From Inhella crocodyli (GTDB lineage: Bacteria; Pseudomonadota; Gammaproteobacteria; Burkholderiales; Burkholderiaceae_C), in the NCBI RefSeq assembly GCF_004004565.1, contig NZ_SACM01000002.1, positions 1 to 64,000 on the forward strand: DNA of 64,000 nucleotides. The letters are read 5' to 3'. How positions within the stretch are numbered: position 1 is the first letter of the stretch; the number at the start of each line of letters is the position of its first letter. Positions 8,303 through 16,797 of the stretch are shown here, piece after piece. The position numbers and the translations under genes were made by a program. Below the pieces are notes generated by a model that saw only the letters and a list, made by a program, of their open reading frames with translations, ran no database searches and was not told the origin of the DNA.

Positions 8303-9595
8303 TCACCCGCCGAAAGCCCGGGGCAAGGCCAAGGACAACGCCGGCCAGAACGTCACCAGCATCAAGGTGACCACCAGGGCCCCGTAAAACGGCCAGATGC
8401 TGCGCATCACCTGCCCGACCGACACCCCGCCGATGGCGCAACCCACGAACTGCGTGCTGCCCACGGGCGGCGTGTTCAGCCCCAGCGCGCAGTTCAGCAG
8501 CATGACGATGCCGAACTGCGTCGGGTCCATGCCGGCTTGCTGGCAGACGGGCAAGAAGATCGGCGTGCAGATCAGGATGGTGGCCGCCATGTCCAAGAAG
8601 GTGCCGAGCAGGAACAGCAGCAGGTTGACCAGCAGAAAGATGACCCAGGGCTCGGCGCTGATGCGCGTGAGCAGCTCGCCCGTGAGCTGCGGCACCTCGT
8701 ACAGCGCCAGCAGGTAGCCGAAGGCGCTGGAAATGCCGATGAGCAGCAGCACCACGCCCGTGGTTTTGCAGGCCTTGGCGCAAGCCTCGACGAAGCCGCG
8801 CCAGCTCAGCGAGCGGTACACCAGCCCGGTGACCAAGAGCGCCCAGCACACCGCAGTGGCCGCCGACTCGGTGGCCGTGAACACGCCGCTCAAGATGCCG
8901 CCCAGGATGATGCCCACCACCAGGAGGCCCGGCAGTGCGGCCACGAAGGCCACGCCCACCGCGCGCCAGCCGGGGAAGGCGCCGTGCGTGGGGTAGCCGC
9001 GCTTCACCGCCACGCCGTACGCGGCCACCAGGTTGGCCACGGTGAGCAACAGGGCCGGCAGCAGCGCGGCCAAGATCAGGTTGAACACGCTGACCGCCGC
9101 GATGCCCGAGGCCGCCAGCACGTAGATGATGAGGTTGTGCGAGGTGGGCATCAGCGCGCCCACCAGCGAGGCGTGCGTGGTGACGTTGACCGCGTAGTCG
9201 GCGTGGTAGCCCTCGCGTTTCATCAGCGGGATCATCACGCTGCCCATCGCCGAGACGTCGGCCAGCGGCGAGCCGGCCACGCCGCCGAACAGCGTGCAGC
9301 CGACCACGTTGCTCATGCCCAGGCCGCCGCGCACGTGGCCCACCAGGCGGTTGGCCAGGTTCACGATGCGCTCGGCGATGCCGCCGTGCAGCATCAGCTC
9401 GCCCGCGAAGATGAAGAAGGGGATGGCCAGGAAGGAGAACACCTGCATGCCGCCCACCATCTTCTGGAACACCAGCGCGAGGGGCAAGTCGGCCGCCAAC
9501 AAGGTGGCGATGGACGACAACCCGATGGCGAAGGCCACGGGCACGCCGAGCAGCAGGAGCAGCAGGAAGCTGCCGCCCAGAATCCAAAGTTCCAT
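8303..9595 (-). CDS. dctM: TRAP transporter large permease DctM
   Basis: A 430-residue integral membrane protein of the usual length, with about 12 hydrophobic segments from residue 4 onward. Characteristic sequences: IPFFIFAGELMLHGGI (about 56-71), GCTLFGGVAGSPLADVSAMG (about 97-116), and GLNTPPVGSTQFVGCAIGGV near the C-terminus. It forms the sodium-coupled translocation subunit of a tripartite TRAP transporter. Last gene of the minus-strand pectin operon, one base after dctQ. From context the substrate is probably galacturonate, an unsaturated oligogalacturonide, or a KDG-type sugar acid. Confidence 0.95.
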   Translation of the reverse strand: MELWILGGSFLLLLLLGVPVAFAIGLSSIATLLAADLPLALVFQKMVGGMQVFSFLAIPFFIFAGELMLHGGIAERIVNLANRLVGHVRGGLGMSNVVGCTLFGGVAGSPLADVSAMGSVMIPLMKREGYHADYAVNVTTHASLVGALMPTSHNLIIYVLAASGIAAVSVFNLILAALLPALLLTVANLVAAYGVAVKRGYPTHGAFPGWRAVGVAFVAALPGLLVVGIILGGILSGVFTATESAATAVCWALLVTGLVYRSLSWRGFVEACAKACKTTGVVLLLIGISSAFGYLLALYEVPQLTGELLTRISAEPWVIFLLVNLLLFLLGTFLDMAATILICTPIFLPVCQQAGMDPTQFGIVMLLNCALGLNTPPVGSTQFVGCAIGGVSVGQVMRSIWPFYGALVVTLMLVTFWPALSLALPRAFGG

Positions 9596-9596
9596 C

Positions 9597-10091
9597 TCAG
9601 ACCCCTGCCGGCTCGATGGTTTGCCCGCGCCACAGCGCGATCAGGTGCTCGATGCAGAACAGCACGATCAGCCCCCCGCCCAGCACCAAGGGCAGGTAGT
9701 CCAGCCCGTCGGGCACGCCCAGCATGGGCTTGGGCTCGTTCCACTTCAGCACCATCCACTCCCAGCCGCCGGCGGCCATGAGGCCGCCGAACAGCGCCAC
9801 CAGCGCGTGGATCAAGGCCTCGAAGCCGCGTTGCAGGCGCGCCGGCAGCAGGCCGATCAAGGACTCCAGCCCCAGGTGCCCGGCGTCGCGCACGCCCACG
9901 GCCACGGCCAGGGCGGTGATGTAGAGCACGATCAGCAGGGCCACGGGCTCCGTCCAGGTCGGGGTGTCGTTGAGCAGGTAGCGGCCCAGCACCTGCCATT
10001 GCACGCACACCACCAAGGCCACCAGGCCCAGGGCGGCGCCGCGCAAGGCCCAGCGCGAGAGCAAGCGGCAGACCCGGGTCATCGCGCTCAT
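9597..10091 (-). CDS. dctQ: TRAP transporter small permease DctQ
   Basis: A 164-residue protein with four hydrophobic helices (about 17-33, 48-68, 88-108, 133-152), the size and topology of DctQ subunits. Family-type motif: VLGRYLLNDTPTWTEPVA (about 34-51), where a conserved Arg and Trp-Thr-Glu precede helix 2. It pairs with DctM in the membrane. The ATG at 10091 overlaps the dctP stop by four bases (ATGA), indicating translational coupling. Confidence 0.93.
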   Translation of the reverse strand: MSAMTRVCRLLSRWALRGAALGLVALVVCVQWQVLGRYLLNDTPTWTEPVALLIVLYITALAVAVGVRDAGHLGLESLIGLLPARLQRGFEALIHALVALFGGLMAAGGWEWMVLKWNEPKPMLGVPDGLDYLPLVLGGGLIVLFCIEHLIALWRGQTIEPAGV

Positions 10092-11062
10092 GGCGTGCCT
10101 TGGATTTGCTGGACCAGGCGCTGCAGGTCGGGCGTGTTGGCGAAGCGCGCCACCACGGGGGCCATGGCGGCTTGGAAGGCGGCGCGGTCCACGTCCACCA
10201 GCTTGGCGCCGGCCGCTTGGGCGCGGGCCAGGCTCTGGGCTTCTTGGGCGTCCCACCGCTGGCGCTGCAGCGCCACCGAGGCTTTGGCGGCGGCGCGCAC
10301 CTGGCCCTGCTGCGCGGGCGTGAGCTTGGCCCACACGCGCTGGCTGATGAACAGGACGTCGGGCGTCATGGCGTGCTCGGTGCGCGCGTAGAAGGGCGCG
10401 GCCTCCATGTGGCGGAAGCCTTCGAACGAGGGCAGGTTGTTCTCGGCCGCGTCGATCAGGCCGGTTTTCAAGCCGGTGTAGACCTCGCCGATGGGCATGG
10501 GCGTGGCGTTGGCGCCGATGGCGGCCATGGCGGCGATCCACACGTCGGTTTGCGGCACGCGCACCTTCAGGCCCTTGGCGTCGGCCACGGTTTTGATGGG
10601 GCGCTTGGCGTACAGCGAGCGCGCGCCGGCGTCGTACAGCGCCAGACCCACCAGGCCCTGGGCTTCGCAGGCCCGTAGCAGTTCCTCGCCCACCGGCCCG
10701 TCGAACACGCGGCGTTGGTGCGCCACCGAGCGGAACACGAAGGGCAGCGTGGCCACCGTCAGCTTGGGGCACATGCCGGCCAGCGCGGCGCCGTGCACGC
10801 GGGTCATGGCCAGGGCGCCCAGCTTCACCTGGTCCAGGGTTTCCTTCTCGGTGCCCAAGGCGCCCTTGTTGAAGACCTTCACGGTGAGTTGGCCGCCGCT
10901 GCTTTTGGCCAGCACCTCGCCCAAGTGGCGAACGGCGATCACCGTGGGGTAGTCGTTGCTGTTGTGCACGTCGGCCGACTTCAGCTCCAGCGCCCGGGCG
11001 CCGGGGCTCGTCGACAGGGCGGCGGTCAGCGCCAGGATCAGGGGCAGGCAAGCAGCGCGCAT
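10088..11062 (-). CDS. dctP: TRAP transporter solute-binding protein DctP
   Basis: A 324-residue periplasmic protein with a signal peptide (1-24, ending ARA). DctP-family landmarks include LGALAMTRVHGAALAG, LKVRVPQTDVWIAAMAAIGA (about 155-174, with the substrate-carboxylate-binding Arg in VRVP), MPIGEVYTGLKTGLIDAAEN (about 179-198), and a dimer/partner helix near the C-terminus. The conserved Arg indicates an organic-acid or sugar-acid ligand. It begins 7 bases after the upstream pectate lyase gene ends. Operon membership with a lyase and KDG kinase suggests uptake of pectin breakdown products. Confidence 0.94.
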   Translation of the reverse strand: MRAACLPLILALTAALSTSPGARALELKSADVHNSNDYPTVIAVRHLGEVLAKSSGGQLTVKVFNKGALGTEKETLDQVKLGALAMTRVHGAALAGMCPKLTVATLPFVFRSVAHQRRVFDGPVGEELLRACEAQGLVGLALYDAGARSLYAKRPIKTVADAKGLKVRVPQTDVWIAAMAAIGANATPMPIGEVYTGLKTGLIDAAENNLPSFEGFRHMEAAPFYARTEHAMTPDVLFISQRVWAKLTPAQQGQVRAAAKASVALQRQRWDAQEAQSLARAQAAGAKLVDVDRAAFQAAMAPVVARFANTPDLQRLVQQIQGTP

Positions 11063-11069
11063 GGCGGTC

Positions 11070-12395
11070 TCAGGGTTGGCGGGTGAACAGGCTGGCCCAG
11101 CCGGCCTTGGGGGCCATGGTGGCCAGGTCCCAGTCGGCTTCCACGAAAGCGCGACGCGTGGCTGGGCGCTTGGGGAGGCCGCCGGCGTTGTTGCCGTACT
11201 CGTTGTCGATCAGGCGGCCGCGGTCCTCGGCCACGTCGGACAGCAGCTTGAAGTCCAGCGGGTCGCGCGCCCAGGGGCGGGCGCCCACCACGCGCGGCAG
11301 CACGCGCTCCAGCTCTTGCGCGGGCAGCCAGCGCAGGCCTGCGGGCAGCTCGGGCTCGCGGGCCGGCACGATCTGCGCGGCGCTGCTGGTGTAGCGCCCG
11401 GTGTGGGGCAGGGGCTGGCCCTGGCGGTCTTGGGCCAGGTTGTCGGCCAGGTACAGGCTCACGTCGCCCGCGCCACCCAGGCTGAAGAAGGGCAAGCCCG
11501 GGACGGTGTCGGGCCCAGCACGGTAGGCGTTGCCCACCAGGGTGAGGCGGCCCAGCTGGTGCGGGCGGTCGCCCCATTCGTGCGCCACCAGGTTGTAGTG
11601 CACGGCCCGGGCGCCGGGGTTGACGATCAGGTTGTTGACCATGGCGGCCTGCACACCGCCCTTGAACAGCGCGTTGCGCTCGCGGTTGCTGGCGTAGAGG
11701 TTGCCCAGCAGCAGGATCTGCGTGGCGTTGTCGTGCACCAGGGTGCCTTTGCTGTGCTCGCCCTTCTCGTGCACCGAGTCCCCCAACCCCTCGTAGATCA
11801 GGTTGTGGCTGTAGGTGATGGCGTGCGAGGTGGCGTGGCGCCAGGCCTCGGGCGTGTCGCCCTTGAAGCGCGAGCCGCCGACCGACAGGTTCTCGTCGGT
11901 GGCCCAGCTGAAGCTGCAGTGGTCGACGACGACGCGCGCCGCGCCGTCGGCGGTGCTCAGGCCATCGTGGTCGTTGCCGCTGCGCTTGGCGCGGCCGTAC
12001 TCACCGGGGCGCACGGTGAGGTGCTGCAGGACCACGTCGTGGGTGCTCACCAGCAGCTCGCCGCGCACCAGGGTGATGCCCGGGTCGGGCGCGGTCTGGC
12101 CGGCCACGCTCACCATGGGCTCGCGGATGCGCAGCTGGCCGCCGGCCAGGTCGATGACGCCCCCCACCTCGAACACGATGGTGCGCTTGCCTTTCTCGTC
12201 CAAGGCCGCTTGCAGGCTGCCGGGGCCGTTGGCGGCCAGGGTGGTGACGCGCACGATGCGCCCGCCGAAGCCGCCCTCCGTCTGCGCCCAGCCGGGGTGC
12301 GTGTAAGTCGCGGCGTGCAGCGGGGCGGGGGCTTCGGGCAGGGCGGCGTGGGCGAGGCCCGCGCCGAGCAGCAGGGCCGCGAGGCAGGCTTTCAC
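11070..12395 (-). CDS. Pectate lyase (parallel beta-helix, PL1-like), operon copy
   Basis: A 441-residue exported enzyme with signal peptide (1-17, ending AHA). The beta-helix body has PL1-type sequence: GFGGRIVRVTTLAANGPGSL (about 42-61), IVFEVGGVIDL, GITLVRGELLV, VVVDHCSFSWATDENLSV (about 155-172, equivalent to the wiDH motif), then NLIYEGLGDSVHEKGEHSKG. There is no Pro-Ala linker or extra N-terminal domain, unlike the paralogue at 1814-3202, so it may be periplasmic and act on oligogalacturonides. The start codon is GTG and overlaps the kdgK stop by four bases (GTGA). Third-from-last step of the operon before the TRAP genes. Confidence 0.88.
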   Translation of the reverse strand: MKACLAALLLGAGLAHAALPEAPAPLHAATYTHPGWAQTEGGFGGRIVRVTTLAANGPGSLQAALDEKGKRTIVFEVGGVIDLAGGQLRIREPMVSVAGQTAPDPGITLVRGELLVSTHDVVLQHLTVRPGEYGRAKRSGNDHDGLSTADGAARVVVDHCSFSWATDENLSVGGSRFKGDTPEAWRHATSHAITYSHNLIYEGLGDSVHEKGEHSKGTLVHDNATQILLLGNLYASNRERNALFKGGVQAAMVNNLIVNPGARAVHYNLVAHEWGDRPHQLGRLTLVGNAYRAGPDTVPGLPFFSLGGAGDVSLYLADNLAQDRQGQPLPHTGRYTSSAAQIVPAREPELPAGLRWLPAQELERVLPRVVGARPWARDPLDFKLLSDVAEDRGRLIDNEYGNNAGGLPKRPATRRAFVEADWDLATMAPKAGWASLFTRQP

Positions 12396-13315
12396 AGCAG
12401 GTCCTCCATGGCGGTGCGCGGGATGACCGCACCGGGGTGCTGGATCACCCGCGCCGCGAGGCGGTTGCCGAAGGCCGCGGCCTCGGCAGGCGATTGCCCT
12501 TGCAGGCGGCGCGCCAGGTAGCCGCCAGCGAAAGAGTCGCCCGCGGCCGTGGTGTCCACCACGCGGGGCACGGGTTCGGTGGCCACCTCATGCCAGGTGC
12601 CGCCCAGGCCCACCAGCGTGGGCCGAGCCCCACGCTTGAGGGCGAGCTCGGGCACGTTCAGGCCTTGGGCGTGGCCCGTGGCGGCCTCGGCGTCGGCCAA
12701 GGCGAACAGCGCTTGGTGGTCGTCGGTGGTGATCAGGGCGAGCGATGCCACGGCCAGTGCGCGTTCGAACCAGAGCCGCGCCGTGGCGGCGTCGTCCCAC
12801 AGGATGGGGCGGTAGTTGTTGTCGAAGGCCACCCAAGCGCCACGCGCCCGCAGCCGCGCGGCCAGGGCCAGCAGGCGCTCGCGCCCCGCGGGGGGCAAGA
12901 TGGCCAGGCCGATGCCGCTGAACAGCAGGCCGTCGAGGCGGTCGGCCGCGTCTTCCAAGGGGGTGGGGGCCGGGTCGTCGAAGTACGACCGGGCGGCGCT
13001 GTGCCCGCGCCAGAAGTGAAAGCGCCGCTCGCCGTGGGCGTCCAGTTCGATCTGGTACAGGCCCGGCCGGCGGCCCGGCAGCCGGCGGGTCAGGCTCAAG
13101 TCCAGGCCCTCCGCGCCCCAGCGCTGCAACAGGCCCTCGCTCAGCGAGTCGTCGCCCAAGGCGCTGGCGAAACTGACGCGCGCGCGGCTGCAGCGGGCCA
13201 GGTAGCAGGCGGCGTTGAAGCTGTCGCCCCCGTAATGCTGGCGCAGGGGGCCGAAGGCCTCGCCCTGCAGCTCCAGCATGCACTCGCCGAAGGCGGCGAC
13301 CCAGGTCTCTTTCAT
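12392..13315 (-). CDS. kdgK: 2-dehydro-3-deoxygluconokinase (PfkB family)
   Basis: A 307-residue sugar kinase that should phosphorylate 2-keto-3-deoxygluconate to KDPG, the last step joining pectin catabolism to the Entner-Doudoroff pathway. PfkB signatures are the N-terminal GECMLEL...YGGDSFNAACYLAR (Gly-Gly-Asp substrate motif, about 11-42) and DTTAAGDSFAGGYLARR (about 248-264, anion hole and catalytic Asp about 254). KdgK-like features include FDNNYRPILW (about 170-179) and GLYQIELDAHGERRFHFWR. First gene of the operon with a KdgR-like box 23 bases upstream of its ATG. No isomerase, dehydratase or KDPG aldolase gene is in the window. Confidence 0.9.
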   Translation of the reverse strand: MKETWVAAFGECMLELQGEAFGPLRQHYGGDSFNAACYLARCSRARVSFASALGDDSLSEGLLQRWGAEGLDLSLTRRLPGRRPGLYQIELDAHGERRFHFWRGHSAARSYFDDPAPTPLEDAADRLDGLLFSGIGLAILPPAGRERLLALAARLRARGAWVAFDNNYRPILWDDAATARLWFERALAVASLALITTDDHQALFALADAEAATGHAQGLNVPELALKRGARPTLVGLGGTWHEVATEPVPRVVDTTAAGDSFAGGYLARRLQGQSPAEAAAFGNRLAARVIQHPGAVIPRTAMEDLL

Positions 13316-13337
13316 TTTGAACCGTCGGCCTTCAAAA

Positions 13338-13356
13338 AATGGAACGACGTTTCGAA
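13338..13356 (-). promoter_or_regulatory. KdgR-like operator and -10 region of the kdgK operon
   Basis: GGAACG-A-CGTTTC (13341-13353) is a one-mismatch palindrome. Over 13338-13356, 14 of 18 specified positions match the KdgR consensus AATRAAAYRNYRTTTYATT. On the minus strand a TATTAT hexamer (13361-13356) touches the box, so a bound repressor would cover the promoter. I see no good -35. With the stronger box at 1679-1697 this suggests one pectin regulon. Confidence 0.5.
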
Positions 13357-13462
13357 TAATAGCGACTGCGGACCGTTGTGGCCAGTTGGGACTAACGCCA
13401 GCCTGATGCGGGCCCAAGCCCATGACTACATTGGGGTCCTCTGAAATCAGGGTCGCAAAGTG

Positions 13463-13894
13463 ATGTCTACTTGGCTGGAAGGGATGCCATTGCCGCCTTG
13501 GCTGGCCCAGTTGGCGAACGGCGTGGCGCTCCAATCGGCTGGCTATTTGCTGGCGCTTGGCTTCACATGCTGGTTCAAACCGGCCTGGGCGCGCCGCTTT
13601 TTGCTGGCCCATGCCAGCACGCCCGGCCGGCACGCGCTGGAGTTGGGCCTTCGCTTCGTTGTTGGGCTGGCGTGGCTCGGGCATGCACCCCACACCGCCC
13701 TGCCTGGGGCGGCCATGGTCTTGGGCTTGGTGTTGGTGCTTACCACCTTGGGATTGGTCTTGATGCCTTGGCGCTGGCATCGGACCATGGCTGCGCGCTC
13801 GGTGCCCCGGGTCTTGGGGCACCTGGGCTGGATCGGCCTCGCTGCGGTGCTGGGCGGCGTGGCCCTCGCTGCCCTGGCCTGGCGCTACGCCTGA
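13463..13894 (+). CDS. Small integral membrane protein, unknown
   Basis: A 143-residue hydrophobic protein with about four transmembrane segments (about 19-38, 58-75, 83-101, 118-138). The first cytoplasmic loop is basic (KPAWARRF). No family is recognised. The ATG at 13463 is chosen over an adjacent GTG at 13460. It reads divergently from the kdgK operon and its stop lies one base from the end of the convergent DUF4139 gene, leaving no room for a separate terminator. Confidence 0.65.
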   Translation: MSTWLEGMPLPPWLAQLANGVALQSAGYLLALGFTCWFKPAWARRFLLAHASTPGRHALELGLRFVVGLAWLGHAPHTALPGAAMVLGLVLVLTTLGLVLMPWRWHRTMAARSVPRVLGHLGWIGLAAVLGGVALAALAWRYA

Positions 13895-13895
13895 A

Positions 13896-15452
13896 TCACG
13901 GCCAGCCGGCCACGGCCATGTCCTTCGGCGCGCTGAGCTGGTACTCGGCCGTCAGGCGCTGGCTTTGCTTGGGCGCTAGGGTCAAGGTCCACAGGCGCAC
14001 GCCGGGCAAGTCGCGCCAAGCGTTCAGGGCCGGTGCGGGGTTGAACTGGGCCTGCACCTGGATGTCCTCGTGCTGCGGGTGTGGTCCAGCCTCCACCACC
14101 TGAACGGCCAGCGGCTTGCCGCTGGTGTTCTCGAGCACGTAGGCGCGTTTGACCGACAGCACGCGGCGGCTGCCGATGAAGCCGGCGTTGCCGCCGTCCC
14201 GCTGGGCCGGCTCGACGCGCACGCGCACGCGGTCGTCGGGGCCGAAGAACAGGGCCTGCTCCGCCTCATGGCCCAGCCCGAAGGAGGTGCGGCCCACGAA
14301 CTCGCCGTCCCGCATGAGTTGCACCACCCCGCTCGGGAAGAAGCCCTCCGGCCGCGCAAAGCGGGCCACCAGGTAGCCCTGCGCTTGGGCCGCCGGCTGC
14401 ACCTGGGTGAAGACCTGCACCGGCCAGTTCAGGCGCTCCAGGCCCAGGCTGCGTCGCTCGCCGCCGCTGGCCACCGTGACCGGGTTGGGCACGCTGAACT
14501 GCAGGTCGAAGTCGGACTGGAAGGACGGCAGGTTCGCGTCGACATCGGCGGCCAGGCGCGACCCCGTGACCATGACCTTCTCCAACATCGGCGCCGCGGG
14601 CGCAGCCGCGGCCATGGTGCGCACCGGGGGGCGTGGCGCCAGCGGCTCCAACACCCAAGGCCGTGGGTCAGCCAGGGCCATCGCGCGGTTCGGCTGGCGG
14701 GTGCTGAGCACCAGCTTCACGTCGCGCCAAGGCTCTCCCGTGCTTTGCGCCACCTCGGCGCGGCGCTCCAACTGCACGCTGCCTTTGGCGCTGTCGAGGT
14801 CCGCGCGGTAGCTCGGTTCCCAGCCGGCGTGGGCCGTGCGGCCGGTGAGTTGCACCGTTCCGCCCTGGGGGGCTTGCACGCGCACGCTGACGCGCAACCA
14901 ACCGTCCACGCCGCCGGCCTCGGCCTCGCGCTGCAAGCGCAGGGGCTGGAGCTGCCGCTCCAGGTCTTCGACGCGCCGCTGCAGCAGGTGCTGCTGCTTC
15001 AAGGCCTCGGCGCCTTGCCGGCGGATGGACTCGCCGGTGGCGGCCTGCACGCCGCCCTTGACCTCCCCTTGGCCCGCGCCTTTGAGGTAGCCCAGCAACA
15101 GGTCCAAGGCCTGGCGGTCGGCCGTCACGGCGGCCTGCTGGTCTTCCAAAGCACGGATGCGGGCGTCGAGCGCCGCGGTGCTGCTGCACTCGGGGGCCGC
15201 GTCCTTGTCGAACGATTCGACGCGCAATTCGCCCACGCGAACCTCGCCAACGCCCTGGGCGCGGAACCCGCCCTGGTCGTAGCGGTTTGGGATGCAGGCG
15301 AACACCGCCTCTTGCGCCCCAGCGGCGACGGCCGTGGCGCGCTGCACCTCGGCCCCGCCGGGGAACACCAAGGCCTGGGTGATGCGGGCCTGCGCCCAAA
15401 GACCGCCGCTGGCCAGGGCCAAGACGAGGGGAGTGCAACGGTTCAAACGCAT
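13896..15452 (-). CDS. Secreted DUF4139 (MuiA-like) protein with TonB-box-like motif
   Basis: A 518-residue exported protein. After a signal peptide (1-21, ending WAQA) comes an N-terminal beta domain of the DUF4140 type (about 22-85), a coiled coil (about 93-180), and the DUF4139 beta-rich domain (about 195-515; [20 protein letters not shown] and the C-terminal [20 protein letters not shown] are typical). Such proteins are annotated as mucoidy-inhibitor MuiA-like, but their biochemical role is unknown. Oddity: residues 290-300 read [11 protein letters not shown], nearly identical to the TonB-box-like start of many TonB-dependent receptors, here within a Pro/Ala-rich disordered insert. Start ATG 15452. 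Confidence 0.85.
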   Translation of the reverse strand: MRLNRCTPLVLALASGGLWAQARITQALVFPGGAEVQRATAVAAGAQEAVFACIPNRYDQGGFRAQGVGEVRVGELRVESFDKDAAPECSSTAALDARIRALEDQQAAVTADRQALDLLLGYLKGAGQGEVKGGVQAATGESIRRQGAEALKQQHLLQRRVEDLERQLQPLRLQREAEAGGVDGWLRVSVRVQAPQGGTVQLTGRTAHAGWEPSYRADLDSAKGSVQLERRAEVAQSTGEPWRDVKLVLSTRQPNRAMALADPRPWVLEPLAPRPPVRTMAAAAPAAPMLEKVMVTGSRLAADVDANLPSFQSDFDLQFSVPNPVTVASGGERRSLGLERLNWPVQVFTQVQPAAQAQGYLVARFARPEGFFPSGVVQLMRDGEFVGRTSFGLGHEAEQALFFGPDDRVRVRVEPAQRDGGNAGFIGSRRVLSVKRAYVLENTSGKPLAVQVVEAGPHPQHEDIQVQAQFNPAPALNAWRDLPGVRLWTLTLAPKQSQRLTAEYQLSAPKDMAVAGWP

Positions 15453-15522
15453 GAAGAAACCTCGGGGTGGAGACGCCGCTGGCATGTTGGCACGGGGCCG
15501 CGCTGGCACACTTCGACGCACT

Positions 15523-16248
15523 GTGAGCAAGCGAAACCCCGACCCCCGCACCGCCCTCGTCCTGTTCTCGGGCGGGCAAGACTCCACCGCCTGCCTGGCT
15601 TGGGCGCTGGACCGGTACACCAACGTCGAGACCCTGGGTTTCGACTACCGACAACGCCATCGCATCGAACTGGATTGCCGGCTTGTGGTCCGCGACCAGA
15701 TCGCCGCGCAGTTCCCGGCCTGGCGCGCGCGCCTGGGCCCCGACCACCTGCTGGACCTGGCCCTGCTTTCGCAACTGAGCGACACGGCGCTGACCAGCGA
15801 GCGGGCCATCGAGATGCAGGCCAACGGCCTGCCCAACACCTTCGTGCCCGGCCGCAACCTGCTGTTCTTGACGCTCGCGGCCACCGTCGCCTACCGGCGC
15901 GGGGCCAGCGTGTTGGTGGGCGGCATGTGCGAGACCGATTACTCCGGCTACCCCGACTGCCGGGACAACACCATCAAGGCCCAGCAGCTCGCGCTGAGCC
16001 TGGGCCTGGACACGCCCATGACGGTCGAGACGCCGCTGATGTTCCTGACCAAGGCCGCCACTTGGCACTTGGCCGAGCAACTGGGGGGCGAGGCCCTGGT
16101 CGAGCTCACGCGCGAGCACACCCACACCTGCTACTTGGGCGAGCGCGGCGCGCGCCACGCCTGGGGCCATGGCTGCGGCCACTGCCCGGCGTGCGAGCTG
16201 CGGGCCAGTGGCCACGCGCAATACCTGCAGGAGCGCGCGGGGTGCTGA
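15523..16248 (+). CDS. queC: 7-cyano-7-deazaguanine synthase
   Basis: A 241-residue ATP-dependent enzyme converting 7-carboxy-7-deazaguanine to preQ0 in queuosine biosynthesis. The PP-loop ATP pyrophosphatase motif [10 protein letters not shown] is at about 15-24. The family motif [11 protein letters not shown] (about 112-122), [15 protein letters not shown], and a zinc site of Cys residues near the C-terminus (TCYLGE then [10 protein letters not shown], about 217-226) are all visible. The start is GTG at 15523, divergent from the DUF4139 gene; the stop overlaps the next gene by seven bases. folE, which supplies the pathway's first step, is about 1 kb downstream on the other strand. Confidence 0.95.
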   Translation: MSKRNPDPRTALVLFSGGQDSTACLAWALDRYTNVETLGFDYRQRHRIELDCRLVVRDQIAAQFPAWRARLGPDHLLDLALLSQLSDTALTSERAIEMQANGLPNTFVPGRNLLFLTLAATVAYRRGASVLVGGMCETDYSGYPDCRDNTIKAQQLALSLGLDTPMTVETPLMFLTKAATWHLAEQLGGEALVELTREHTHTCYLGERGARHAWGHGCGHCPACELRASGHAQYLQERAGC

Positions 16249-16778
16249 TCGCCGCCTGGGTGCTGCTGGCGGTCCTGCTCTTGTGGGGCCTGGGGGCCTA
16301 CAACCGCCTCATGCGGCTGCGCAACGGCATCGCCTTGGCCTGGCAGCAACTGGAGCCGGCCTTGACGGAGTTGCGCGCGGTGGGCGCGCAATTGGCCGAG
16401 CGGGGGCCGGCCTGGTTGCCCAGCGAAGGACCGGCCTTCGACAACCTTCGTCAGGCCGGGGAGGAGCTGGCGGCCGCCGTTCAGGCCGTGGCGGCGCGGC
16501 CGCACAGCGCCGATGCCGCTGCGCGGCTGGCGGTGGCTCATGCGTTGCATGCGGCCGCCCTGCAGCGCGTGCGCGGCCTCTTGGCCTTGGGTGTCGGCGA
16601 TGAGCACGATGCCGATCGGCAGGCCTTGCTGGCGCGTTTGAAGCAGGCGGAGCCGCCGCGGGACTTCGCCCGTCAGCTGTTCAACCAGCGGGTGCAGGCC
16701 TTCAACCTGGCCTTGGACGAGCTGCCCACCCGCTTGTTGGCAGGGCTCTTCGGTTTCCACGACGCCGGCTCGTTCTGA
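16242..16778 (+). CDS. LemA-like membrane-anchored helical protein
   Basis: 178 residues. An N-terminal transmembrane helix (about 2-19) is followed by [20 protein letters not shown], the recognisable LemA-type start ('YN.lv..rn.v..AWsqid'). The rest is amphipathic helix, ending [19 protein letters not shown], like LemA's C-terminal 'yN..i...P...iA...gf'. The family's function is unclear; members sit in the inner membrane with a cytoplasmic or periplasmic four-helix domain. The GTG start at 16242 overlaps queC by seven bases, suggesting coupled translation. The middle is diverged and the protein may be a distinct subfamily. Confidence 0.75.
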   Translation: MLIAAWVLLAVLLLWGLGAYNRLMRLRNGIALAWQQLEPALTELRAVGAQLAERGPAWLPSEGPAFDNLRQAGEELAAAVQAVAARPHSADAAARLAVAHALHAAALQRVRGLLALGVGDEHDADRQALLARLKQAEPPRDFARQLFNQRVQAFNLALDELPTRLLAGLFGFHDAGSF

Positions 16779-16784
16779 GCCGGC
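16764..16784. terminator. Hairpin between LemA-like and BLUF genes
   Basis: GCCGGCTC (16764-16771) and GAGCCGGC (16777-16784) form a perfect 8-bp stem with a 5-base loop that includes the LemA-like stop codon. It sits between convergent genes. No T-tract follows on either strand, so it is a candidate rather than a proven terminator. Confidence 0.4.
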
Positions 16785-16797
16785 CGCGCTGGGCGCC

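Noticed and set aside
14070-16778. Very long plus-strand open frame covering the DUF4139 gene and running into the LemA-like gene
   Set aside because: Most of it is antisense to the DUF4139 gene or out of frame with queC. Only its last 178 codons read as a real LemA-like protein, which has its own GTG start.
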